This document shows positions 53,258 to 64,000 of a stretch of 64,000 nucleotides of DNA, piece after piece; the first letter of the stretch is position 1; each line of letters opens with the position of its first letter. The translations under genes were made by a program, and so were the position numbers. The DNA is from Amyelois transitella (taxonomy: Eukaryota > Arthropoda > Insecta > Lepidoptera > Pyralidae): contig NC_083516.1 in the NCBI RefSeq assembly GCF_032362555.1, positions 9,201,001 through 9,265,000 of the forward strand, written 5' to 3'. Below the pieces are notes generated by a model. That model made no database searches. It saw only the letters and a list, made by a program, of their open reading frames with translations, and was not told the DNA's origin.

Positions 53258-56200
53258 TATTTTTTTTTTGATACAGTTTCTCTTTGGAGATTAAGTATTC
53301 TTGTGAATCGCAATTGTTTGGACAGAAACGAGTGAGCTAAGATTGACCAATGACGGGACTCCATTGTTTGAGAGGCGTAATCTGATTGGTGGAACGCCCG
53401 GCTTCACTTAGCTCATTTTGTTTGTTGTTGTACCTATATGATCGACCAATCAACGTGTTCCATTTTCTCGAGACGTAATCTGATTGGTCGAAATTCGACT
53501 CTTCTGTCAACACATCCTACAACAATTGGTTGTTAAGATTCAAATACATAGTTTCACGTGTGACGTTTGTTAGAATGTTCTAGAGGGTTTATGGAAAGTG
53601 GTGGTTTAATTGTATAAATACCACTTTCTTGAGTGTTATGGAAAGTCTATGAGGGTTTAAGCATGTTTGAATGTTATATAAGTGAATTAAGGTCAAGTTA
53701 TTTTAGGAAATAGATGCGATCGTGCATGACTCATTAAATTTGAAGTGATCTCTCCGGTTTCTGTGTAAGCCGCTATAAGGGATGGATAGAGAACAATAAT
53801 ATCACCCCTCCTTTCCTGACGTGGGGCTGAAATGTAATGGAAACTTGTTATAGATATACTTAATCTCCATATGATGTTGAATATGAATTCGATAATCGTT
53901 AAATGGTTAAGTGTTATAAAACTTTCATTTAAAAGATTTTCACGTGAAGTTAAAATGACAAAAAAAAGTATTTAAGTATATTCTAAACGTGGTGATTCTA
54001 TCGTGTTCCCAGTTTCTATGCGTATTTAAGTGCTTTATAAAATAAAAATAAAAAAACATATCATGGCATAAAGATCAAAAACATAAATTAAAAAAAAAAA
54101 ACTACTCTTGTTAAATTTTTACAATGGTGTCTCAAAAGTAATGATAAAATTCGCCATGTTTTCTTAATACTGAGTATTTTTCTTAAATAGTGATATCCCG
54201 ATCTATTTCTTTGTAAAAAAATTTAAGTGTAAATTTAATTTTAGTTGTAAGTATTTCTTTAGATTTTAAAGTGTCATGTTGTGTTATGTTATGGCAGTCG
54301 GATATAATGAAAGTGTGGAGGATTGAATTGGTATTTAATTAATTATGTATTCAATCAATATAAAATATAATGAATTTTGTAGGTATGTGCGGGAGATCAT
54401 AATATAGAATTATATTTATGGGTCCTATTATCAATTCGATATGTAATCAATTTAGAAAATAATCCTTTTTTTAATATTAAAAACACGTGTGTTGTTTTGT
54501 CTCAAAACTTACGTCATTGATTAATGAACAAATCAATCCATTCATTCGTAAAAATGTGGATACAGTGGGCTGCATAAAAAATATACGTTCTTCGATACGT
54601 TTTTGATACGAACATAGTATCATTTTATAAGGTGATCCACTGTACTGTCGTCTGCAGAAACATTTTACCCCTTTAATTGTGGTTAGTATGAAGAGTGGGG
54701 TCATGTTTCTATATGACCCACTGTACATCATAACATATGTTATTATTACATTTGTTTCCTTATAAATTGCGCTTGCACACGACCAGTCCTACACATTTGC
54801 ATTTTATTAGGCTAGGTAGTTGACCCCTTATCCTAAATTTATATATCTATAAATCTCGGACTGGCCAATTAAACTTTTTTTAATTTTAATGTAACTATGA
54901 AATAATACTATTTGTGTGTTCTCTACGTGCTTCGGGACCAGTAGCGGTGGGTGATTGCTTTTTTTTATTTACGTAATTTTATAGCATAGAGAAGATACGA
55001 AATATTATATTCTCTAATATTTTTTTAATTTGAAATACAAGTTATCATCTATTTTTTTATTGAAATTGGTAGTTACCAAAAATTTTCATCCTAATAATCG
55101 ACCTCAAAAATAACTTATAATACAATTCCAGAACGCGAGTATTTTTTTTAATTCATAGATCACCCATCGCTCTTAAATGTGGTGATATATTTGGAAGATA
55201 CATACATACATACATAAAATCACGCCTCTTTCCCGGAGGGGTAGGCAGAGACTACCTCTTTCCACTTGCCACGATCTCTGCATACTTCGTTCGCTTCATT
55301 CATTCATTTAATTTGGTATATTTATATTTGGAAGATAACTAATATATAGCCACGTGCAAAAATCTATATACAGCTTTTAAGCATACATACATAAATCACG
55401 CCTCTTTCTCGGAGCGGAAGGCAAAAACTACATATTTCCACTTGCCACGATCCCTGATCAGTTCTTTCGCTTCATCCACATTCATCCTCTCCGGGAAAAA
55501 GGCGTGATTTTATGTATGTATTCCTAGAGTGGTATACAGACTTTTTTCACCCGGGCCCCACCTTATTATATCTGTAGCTATCTTTAGATGTATCATACTT
55601 CACTAATGTGTCTTGTATATCTAAAAACGCAAAATTATAAGTTTTTTTTTTCAAGTGCAAACCTCCTATAATGAGGTCTTAATGAACAGTTTGCGCTGAT
55701 AAAGAAATCATGTCTAATACGGCGAAATTTCGTTTGTATCATCCGATTTTCTAACTTAATCCCTCTTAAAAGTATTGTACACGTGGGATTTACGTTGATT
55801 GAGCAAGCGTGTGGAGTCGCTGGTAAAAGTTAGTGATAAAAAAAAAACAATTTCGTCGCAGACAAACAATATATTATCAAATCCCCTTTTGCAGTCTTAA
55901 AATCGTGTCGAACACAAAAGATTACTTTAACATTCCCTCGTTTTAATATTTCTTCTTTAACGTGCCATATAACATTTTTTTACTTATGGATGTTTGTATA
56001 TTTTCCATAAATGTTTGTGGCTTACTAATGAGAATCGGGAAATAAGCTTGTTTTGAAGTTTACAAATGCGTAATTCTAAGGTCGTTCTATGTAGAGTTTA
56101 ATTTAAATGTATCCATGTTTCTCGGTAAAATTATATCTTCTATTCTGATGATATTTATGACAGCAGGACGGAGATATAATTATGAAGCGAGTGTGACAGA

Positions 56201-58076
56201 GACAAACGATTACATGTGGGAACCAGCCGTTATAAAACTATTTTCTCATAAATTTCCGTGGTCGGGGACAAAAATAAATAAATGTCATAACGAAAAAATT
56301 ATCTCGAATTACCTTTTACTCTTTGTTAATAAAGTCGAGAATTTTTCAATATCCCGCATCGTCCTTTATAATTTCATTCAAATTCAAACTTTTATTTGCA
56401 TAATACATTGCTCATTTAATAAACTTTTTTTATAAACCATTGTCTCTGTCACACTTTAATTCTGTCAATATTGTTTATAATATTGCAAATTTAGTCTGTT
56501 ATATTACTTGTTCTTTGTAAGGCAAAATTTCTTGATGATTATATATGTTCCCTTTTTCACTTTGTAGTTAAGTAATTCTATGTTTTATCAATTAATAAAG
56601 TGTTATTGGTGTATATTGGTTAAACATTTTTTATATTAATGGCATGTTAAATACTTTTATAAGGCAGCTTAATTTCATGCAAAATTTCACCATGTTACAT
56701 GCATAGAATTAGGAATATTAAAAGCTTTTAGAAGTGGTAAGTTCTGATGGATCTGACGTCACTACTGATGGTTGTTCGCATTGCACATTGGAGGAGGTGC
56801 AAGACGACGAAACATCATTTTTGAACTTCCAAGCTTGTTGTCTTTTTAGTTTTTTAGTATAGTATAGGTATTGTCTTTTATTATTACGTACCTAACTTAC
56901 CCAATATAGGATACATTGTCAAAGGCATACTCCAGGCTCCTCTCCAGAGTGGTGAGGATGCAACCGGGACTTGAGCCGAGAGGAAGATTGTCTTTTATTG
57001 TTACGATTTCTGTGGTTGCATCACTTAATTCTTTCATATTATTCGACACTATAGTATAATATGATAATACATTGTATTTAAAACTATAGTAATTATTAGC
57101 AGTCTATATCAGTTTTCTGCGCAGATCTTAAGCTTTAAATTAAAACTCAGAATAAAGATACAATATGAGAATTTTATGGTGAGGTGACTACTATCAGTTG
57201 CGACGATACACTTGTCACTTCTATAGTCTTACATTATTCCTGTTTCTGTGTTTGAAATCGTTATTGTTACCGGTAATGTTAAATTTGTAGTAAAGTATAT
57301 CTGCCCAAGGCAGTACGATTCACATTTTAAATTTTAATTAGTGCTGCTGCCTTATAAAATAGTATGATAAAATATATATTTTATTATCAAGAAATCCAGT
57401 TAAGATATATATGTAGTTGATCTCAATTCAAGCCGTTGAAGTGTGTTCTACCGTATTATATACAGGAAATTCAATTATTAAGCTCAATATGTACCTTGTG
57501 ATGTATTTTTGTAATAAAGTCATACATATTATGTACCTACGGTGTATTTTTATTTATATATATTAATTAGTTAAAGCATCTTTAGAAATTAAAGAAAGCG
57601 GTATGATATTATTTCGATTCTGTGATCTTACTATTTTTGTGTCTAATATATACGATTATTTTTAAAATTTAAGAAATAATACATAGGAATTGTGATTTTG
57701 TACACTATAGTACACGCGAACCTTTTAACATAATTTTTTATCGACACATAAAATGTTCTAGTCAATTAAGTGCGTTTAATTGAGTTCTAATAACGTTCTC
57801 TTGCCTTGTAAGAAAAATTAATTAAGGCATTACCGACGTTAGTTGCATCTGTTGAATTAATTAATAAACGTTAAATTACAAGTTAATTTTTAAAAATTAA
57901 TGTTAACTTAGATTTTTTTAGTTTCTTGTCTATTAATAACAATTTTAAAGCACTGACGTTAGGAACAGTTAAGTGCAATAGTTGAGATATTGATTTACAA
58001 AATACTTGATTATGTGTGGATTTTATTGCACGAAGTATTAGAATATTTTCTACCTAGTCTTGGATGTTGACGTATC
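53258..58076. other. Spacer between SEFIR receptor and botv
   Basis: About 4.8 kb. The first part is probably receptor 3' UTR (AATAAA near 54041). Two ATCTGATTGG(T) stretches (about 53378 and 53488) form a loose internal duplication. Family D copies lie at 55200-55310 and 55380-55525. The rest is AT-rich with no recognised gene; the botv promoter should lie at its right end. Confidence 0.55.
55200..55525. repeat. Family D elements, two copies
   Basis: First copy: ACATACATACATACATAAAA, CACGCCTCTTTCCCGGAGG and CTTGCCACGATCTCTGCATA. The second (55380-55525) repeats these blocks and ends with an opposite-facing end (GGCGTGATTTTATGTATGTA). Confidence 0.65.
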
Positions 58077-61000
58077 ATGGGATCAAAAAACTACCATAGT
58101 CCAAAAAATATAATATTACATGAACGGCTGTTTTATTGGTGTAGCAACAAAAAGACACGATTATTAGTTCTCATCACAACATTTGTGGTCATATTCTGGA
58201 CTTATCGTCGCAATAATTTGTCCAATATAAAGGTTAGTTTTTGTATGTGTTATTTTAAACTCTGTTGATTATTTTACAATTAAGCAACGAAGACAGACTT
58301 ACATATTTAAGGGTATAATTATTATTTAGTTTTCTTATGTTTTTCTAGAAATTTATGATGCTTTATTTACAGAAATTACTGCCACAAGAGGAGAGTTCAT
58401 TGGTGCAAAATGAACCAACAACAAGCAGTGTCCACTCAGCCCATTCATATCTACCCAAGTCTTCTATTCAGACTAAATCTGTACATAAAACGGAGTTTGG
58501 ACAATTTGTATCAAAAACGCCGCCCGTAAACCTAACACATTCCAATCCCACTTCGGATCTTCACTGCACGATGTTTTCTTGTTTTAATTGTTCACGTTGC
58601 CCCCTCTTAGGCGATTTCTTCATATATCTTTATGATCTTGCAGTAACTTCAGAAACAAATCACTTAACAACGACATGGCTAAGACAAATTTTGAATAAAA
58701 ACAATTTGCTTACCACTAATCCTGAGAAAGCTTGCATATTTCTCGCCCTTTTCGGGAAAGTCAGTTATAATGATAGTATTGAGTAAGTTAGATAATCTTA
58801 CTACCTATAATGTTCAAAAGTGTTTTGAATTTGCCCTTTCTAAAAAGTTGTATACCATTTCAGGTCGGAAATATTTTATTTCAATGAAACAAGAGTTAAA
58901 ATGTTGCCATTTTGGCAGCGTACGGGTTCTAACCACGTTCTAGTAAATCTGGATCAGAATGGATTCGCTGAAGACACCGGTGATGCGATTCTAGCCCAGA
59001 CCACGTTTACTCGCAATTCATTCCGACCAGGCTACGACATTGTCACCCCTCCAGTACTAGGTCCCCTCAACGTCGAATTATGGACGCGAATTCCTCCTAT
59101 AGCACCGCCTAAACGAAAGTATCTTTTTAGGTAAGCTAAATTTATTAGCAGTAGGTTTTCTAGCAGCCTACATACATTGAAATAAGTATATCTTCCCGAA
59201 GACAGAGCCTTGAAAAAAATTAAAAGGCCTCGTTCAGAATTATGGCTAAATGATGAGATGGAGATTCAATTAATAATAGGTTGCTAGCCTACAAGAACAA
59301 TGTCAAGTTTATTAGCCTATTACGTAATGGTCTTTTACTACTTACAGCCATGGGAAAGATACCTACTGATCCTATTCTCAGCTCAGTACCAAAAACTATT
59401 TGAAAGTGAACTATCTGTTTTTTTATTAGTTTCCAGGGATTTTCAGCGACAAAATCAAGCCTATTAGAAACTCTAAAACAATATTTTTACAACATGCGAA
59501 CAGAGGTCAAATACGACAAAATTTATGTAGAATTCAACTGTGAATATGTTGACCAACTATTTGAACGTACGATTCGAGACTGGGCATTATGCTACACGCG
59601 CGAGACTAGAAGAAAACTGCTGAGAAAGTCTACTTTTGTGGTCATATTTGCTCCAATAAATACGACATATGATTCAACGTTTTCATTCCAAACGAGACTT
59701 TACGAGGCGTTAGAATCAGGAGCGATTCCTGTCGTACTCGGTGGGGATAGGATTCGTTTGCCATTCGAAGAAGTATTGGATTGGCGGAAGGCAGTTATTT
59801 CTCTGTCGATAGTACGTGTCAAAGAGCTGCTCTTCTTGTTAAAGACCATGACGTTAGAAGACATTCTAGCGTTTCGGAGTCAAGGTCGCATGTTGTTGGA
59901 GCGGTATTTCGGTTCCATGCAAACTGTTTTGGACACTTTATTAGCAGTTATCAGAAACAGATTGAGCATTCCACCACGGCCAGTAGCCTCGTTGTCTACG
60001 GGCGAATATGATTACTATCCTTCGAATAAGACAAACAGAGTTAAGGCATTTCCATCAAGAAATTTTAAGCGGAACTTCACAGTAGGTTTACTTAATGGCT
60101 ATGAACAGTGGAATGTTTGGGGCGATCCATTTGCGTTGTATCCGCAGTTGCCGTGGGATCCCATGATGACGCCGGAACCTCGCTTTGTGGACGAAGCCGT
60201 CGCAAAGCGGTTTCACAGATCCTGCAAGAGTTTAGCGGGAGATCGGCCGGTGGAACAGTTTACTGTTATTATCTTGACGTATAACAGGACAAAAATGCTG
60301 GCTAAAGTCCTTAATGCGCTGTCTAACCTGCGATTTTTGAATAAGGTGAATATTTTACTCCGGTGGAATGATAGCTTATCTTTTTGGAAATTAGATATTA
60401 GCTTGCTCTTTCAGTTTACATATATATTGTTGATTACAAATTATCAATGACGTAGGTAGGTACTTTCGTTTTTTTTTTATATACAAAACTATAGCGGGGC
60501 GAGATTGAGAAGTAAAAGCCAACTACGGGATAACAACAAGAGATGTCTCCCCGAAAGGGCCTACAATGTTGCCCGCTATAAAACATAAATATCAAGTACC
60601 AATCCCGGTGCATAGGTACCTATAATTCTCTATTTGGATTGATTTGGTACTACCCACGTTCACATCCCTTGCGAGAAAGACAGAGCCAACAGTCTTGAAA
60701 AGACTGACGTCAATCTAATCGTTGATTATACAGACGCCATTTTCGTTCATGATTTACAGATAATTGTAGTCTGCAATGGACCGGCTAAGCCTTCAACTAT
60801 CGATTGGCCAACATCTGGACCTCCTATAGTAAGAGTACATGGCTCTGGAAATTCCCTGAACAATCGCTTTCTTCCTTACCACCTTATTGAAACTGAAGCA
60901 GTATTTTGTTTGGATGACGACGATGCGCCGAAGCGAGATGAAATATATTTTGCTTTCAAGTAAGAATTATTTTTCTCCACGTAACGGCTTAAGGTTTTAG

Positions 61001-62715
61001 TTTTATAGCAGTTAGGGGTTTCCCAGCACTTTAGAACAAAGCAACTCCATCTCTTTGGATGTCGTAAAAGGTGAGTAAGGGATAGACTAATAATTTAGAG
61101 ATTCTTTTTTTAGGTGATGGATTAGCAACCTGCTACTGTTTTTATCTCAATTCCATCGATTGTCATATCTTTTGGTTTCACAACATTGGTTGACGTCAAA
61201 TAAATTACTTAAAACAAAGTTTACTGCCGCTTCCAAAGCGTCAGTGCAGAAGAAGCAGTAACAAATTGCGCTGCAGCATTTTCTTTGATAACGTCAACTT
61301 TACAATTACCAAATGTTAGAGTAGAAATGTGGACGACATAATACATTGTTATGATTAATTGGTTTATACGAAATTTAAATAAGTAAATATATCTTTATTT
61401 ATTTATATATCGATGTACACCAAAGAAAAAAAAATAAGAATAGAACTATAGAAATTTAGTACAAGGGCTCTACTTATTTCTAGAGAAATTTCTTCCAGTA
61501 AACCCACAACATTTTACTAATATTATAAAGCTGAAGAGTTTGTTTGTTTGAAAGCGCTAATCTCAGGAACTTATGGTTCGAATTGAATTTTTTTTTTGTG
61601 TTGAATAGACCATTTATTGAAGAAGGCTTTAGGCTATACAACATCACGCTGCAACTTCTAGGAGCGTAGAAACAAAGGAAAATGTGAAAAAAAAAACGGG
61701 GAAAATTATTCATCCTTGAGGATTTCAATGATGCCCAAAATAACTATTCCACACGGACGAAGTCGCGGACACAGCTAGTAATATGATAAAATACAATGTT
61801 TACCTGTTGTTTTAGAGTGTGGCGCGAACATAGAGACCAAATCGTCGGCTTTTTCGGACGAAATTACGAATGGGACGAAAAAGGGAATGCATTCGTATAT
61901 TCAACTTTGTACAAAATTGAACGGAACATGTATGTTATAATTTTTATATAAATCTATACTTAATATTATAAAGCTGAAGAGTTTGTTTTTATGAACGCGC
62001 TAATCTCAGGAACTACTGGTTCGAATTGGAAAATTCTTTTTGTGTTGAATAGACCATTTATCGAGGAAGGCTTTAGGCTATATAACATCACGCTGCAACT
62101 ATAAGGAGCGAGGAAATAATGGAAAATGTGAAAAAAAAAGGGGAAACTTATTTATCCTTGAGGGCTTCAATGATGCCCAAAATAACTTTTCCACGCGGAC
62201 GAAGTCGCTGGCACTGCTAGTTAGATATACATTTTCACAGCAGCTTTAAAGGACCGAACTCTCCATGGATGTCGTAAATGGCGACTAAAAGAAAAATAGG
62301 GGTATTAATAATGCAAGCTCCTATGCTCCATGCAGGTATGGTAACTAAGAAAATTTTCAGTGTGCGTCAAAAAAGAATCCCAAGTTTATACGCCTGTCCC
62401 TTAATCGCCTTTTACATCCACGGGGAAAGAGATAAAGTGATCCTATACTTTTTTCTATTGCCGGGAAACATACGGCAAAAATGTAGGTAGGTAGGTATAT
62501 TGTTTTTATATTTTTTTAGCGAAAACACAATCCAATGTGAAATCAGCATGGTCCTGACCGGAGCGGCGTTCATCCACCGTTACTTCTTGTGGGCGTATTG
62601 GCGTGTCTTGCCACAAGCTGTAAGAAGTTTCGTAGACGACCATATGAACTGCGAAGACATTGCTATGAACTTTTTGGTCTCGCACATTACTAGGAAGCCG
62701 CCGGTGAAGGTTGTT
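58077..62715 (+). CDS. botv: Brother of tout-velu / exostosin-like 3 (EXTL3), 3' end outside window
   Basis: Seven exons: 58077-58232, 58373-58782, 58864-59130, 59430-60345, 60760-60959, 61816-61929 and 62520-62715, joining in phase into 753 residues. A type II anchor lies at residues 29-43 ([15 protein letters not shown]). After a short Ser/Thr-rich stem comes the exostosin domain (from about 125): [34 protein letters not shown] and [17 protein letters not shown]. The GT64 domain follows: [22 protein letters not shown], an LDDDDA metal motif (aspartates at 635-638), [10 protein letters not shown] and [20 protein letters not shown]. The LTGAAF and [11 protein letters not shown] blocks and overall order fit EXTL3/Botv better than EXT1 or EXT2. 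The family transfers GlcNAc onto the linkage tetrasaccharide and starts heparan-sulfate chains in the Golgi. The last exon with the CPGCP and C-terminal part is not present up to 64000. The end at 62715 uses GTATGT as donor; GTTGTT at 62710 is the alternative. Confidence 0.93.
59180..59365 (-). repeat. Degenerate family A element in botv intron 3
   Basis: Blocks GACAGAGCCTTGAAAA, GCCTCGTTCAGAATTATGGC and CAGCCATGGGAAAGATA survive in order. Confidence 0.5.
61010..61325 (+). repeat. Family A piece followed by a family C variant
   Basis: Family A from about 61012 (GGGGTTTCCCAGCAC) to CAATTCCATCG, then at 61155 the family C variant (TTGTCATATCTTTTGG, CTGCCGCTTCCAAAGCGTC, CGTCAACTTTACAATTAC), as in the intron near 13800. 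Confidence 0.6.
61510..61785 (-). repeat. Family B (RTE-like) element
   Basis: Inverted copy ending CCACACGGACGAAGTCGCGG, just before the botv exon at 61816. A second one follows at 61945-62225. Confidence 0.7.
61945..62225 (-). repeat. Family B (RTE-like) element
   Basis: Inverted copy, TCTATACTTAATATTATAAA to CCACGCGGACGAAGTCGCTG. Together with the previous copy it brackets the botv exon at 61816-61929. Confidence 0.7.
62360..62476 (-). repeat. Family A head portion before botv exon 7
   Basis: AAAAAAGAATCCCAAGTTTA to TTGCCGGGAAACATACGGC, about 45 bases ahead of the exon at 62520. Confidence 0.6.
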
Positions 62716-64000
62716 GTATGTTTTTTTCTTTATAGGTATAAGAATAGAATACAATTGATTTACATACATACATACATATGGTCACGTCTATATCCCTTGC
62801 GGGGTAGACAGAGCCAACAGTCTTGAAAAGACTGAATGGCCACGTTCAATTGATTTATTGTCAAAGTTGGATAGAAGGTAGGTATCACTTATCGACGTCA
62901 CATCACTTTTATCTAATTATATCTACTACCGCTTCCAAAGCGTATTGTAGAAGCGGCGGAACAAACTACACTAGAGCATTTTCACCGGACGTCAATTTAC
63001 AGATCTTTGAAAACTAAATCGTGGAATTACTAAGTTAATATTTATACCACAAAGCCTACATCGAAGTAGTGATTGTCAATGATGCGAAAGAAGGTAGGTA
63101 CCTACAGTAATAAGTAGGTAGTTACCACTTTTAAGTAAAGTTATCTGCACAGAAGTCTAATAAAACCCAGAATGTTTGTATGGCGCGAAAATATTTAAGG
63201 GAACTATATTTTCTATCACCAAAATTTATATTTGTCATCAAGTTGTATCACCTAATAAATAGATCTATCGCCACGAAATATTTTCGTTCTCAGATAAACA
63301 AAAATTGTTCCCAGGTATGAATTATCAAATTAATGTTAATATATGTGTAAAATAAGAGATCGATAACCAATAAAATTATATTGAATTACATGAATATAAA
63401 CTTCGTTCTTATAATAACAGTTTTGTTACTTAAATAATAGCTCTGTGCTCAGAATGGTAGATCTGTCACCAAATAAATCGATTATCGATCCCTGACTGCG
63501 ACTCCTTTTTATTTGATATTTTGTCACCAATACAGTAGTAACATTTTATTTCGTTCAGATATTAAATTAATAGTATTCGTTACCAATTTAATACATCAAT
63601 TTATAATTTTAATGAAAAAATGATCAAAGGGGCGGAGACCTATTGGCGCGCTTTAAAAATTGACCAATCCGGCCTCAACGATGGGTAGTAGTTAACTTAA
63701 GTGTTTTATCAGTAGATAATAGAGAATAGTAATTCTGCTAGCCATAAGCCAGCTATTTTAAACCAGCGCTGATTGTTCAGTGGTAATTATTTTCAACAAT
63801 AAATATTGATTATTTTAACTTTAATTGTTTTATTTACTACTCTGCTAAAAAATTTATTTAAATATAATTTATACTACCAGTGGAAATTTAGAACCTTGGG
63901 AGTCTAGTTAAGTAGCAGAATCTTTTGGTTGAAACGATGATGACAACCCTAATTTTTTATTTGAACTTAATGCAATTTTCTAGTAACATAATATGATTTA
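62716..64000. other. Intron of botv (right edge of window)
   Basis: It contains an inverted family A tail portion (62762-62850) and a family C element (62865-63020). No exon matching the EXTL3 C-terminus is found, so the intron should continue past the window. Confidence 0.6.

Noticed and set aside
56115-56435. Frame of 106 codons in the receptor-botv spacer
   Set aside because: Low-complexity AT-driven composition, no recognisable family and no promoter or splice context.

Overview
The window looks like lepidopteran (moth or butterfly) nuclear DNA. It is AT-rich, with small exons separated by introns full of short, heavily repeated elements. Several of these carry sequence typical of lepidopteran retroposon tails (for example GACTTCGTCCGCGTGGAAT) or tails of ATGT/TA microsatellite. 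No organism label was given; the assignment rests on the gene families and the repeat landscape.

Seven protein-coding genes can be assembled exon by exon, with consistent splice phases across every junction. (1) 248-9787, +: the 3' part of RacGAP1/tumbleweed, the centralspindlin Rho-family GAP, with C1 zinc finger and RhoGAP domain; its 5' exons lie outside the window. (2-5) 12500-41446: a cluster of four core-1 beta-1,3-galactosyltransferase (C1GalT, family GT31) genes in the order A(-), B(-), C(+), D(-). Copy D has every hallmark of an active enzyme, including the DDD metal-binding motif. Copies A, B and C are intact in frame and share the core exon phases, but each has lost that motif in a different way (DDN, DDA and TTGKG). 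(6) 46404-53257, +: a single-pass receptor with signal peptide, N-glycosylated ectodomain and cytoplasmic SEFIR domain, i.e. an IL-17-receptor-like protein. (7) 58077-62715, +: brother of tout-velu (botv/EXTL3), the heparan-sulfate chain-initiating glycosyltransferase; its C-terminal exon lies beyond the window.

The spaces between genes are mostly repeats. The dominant one, called family A here, is about 260 bp. It begins with a hairpin (GTGCCG...CGGCAC) and ends in an ATGT microsatellite; more than 35 full or partial copies are present in both orientations. Other families are RTE-like fragments (B), a family with a TTATTGACGTCACATC motif (C), a CACGCCTCTTTCCCGG family (D), a GACCCGCCCCGGCTTCGCACGGG family (E) and a tRNA-derived SINE (F). 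Two arrays stand out because they are built from the 3' end of a coding exon plus its splice donor: 7380-8180 in RacGAP1 and 36600-37600 in C1GalT copy D.

The genes do not form one pathway. Three functional themes are side by side: cytokinesis (RacGAP1), Golgi glycosylation (the C1GalT cluster and botv) and cytokine-type signalling (the SEFIR receptor). The most interesting feature is the set of motif-less C1GalT paralogues next to an active copy. It recalls the vertebrate pair C1GALT1 and Cosmc, where a catalytically dead relative is the chaperone of the active enzyme.
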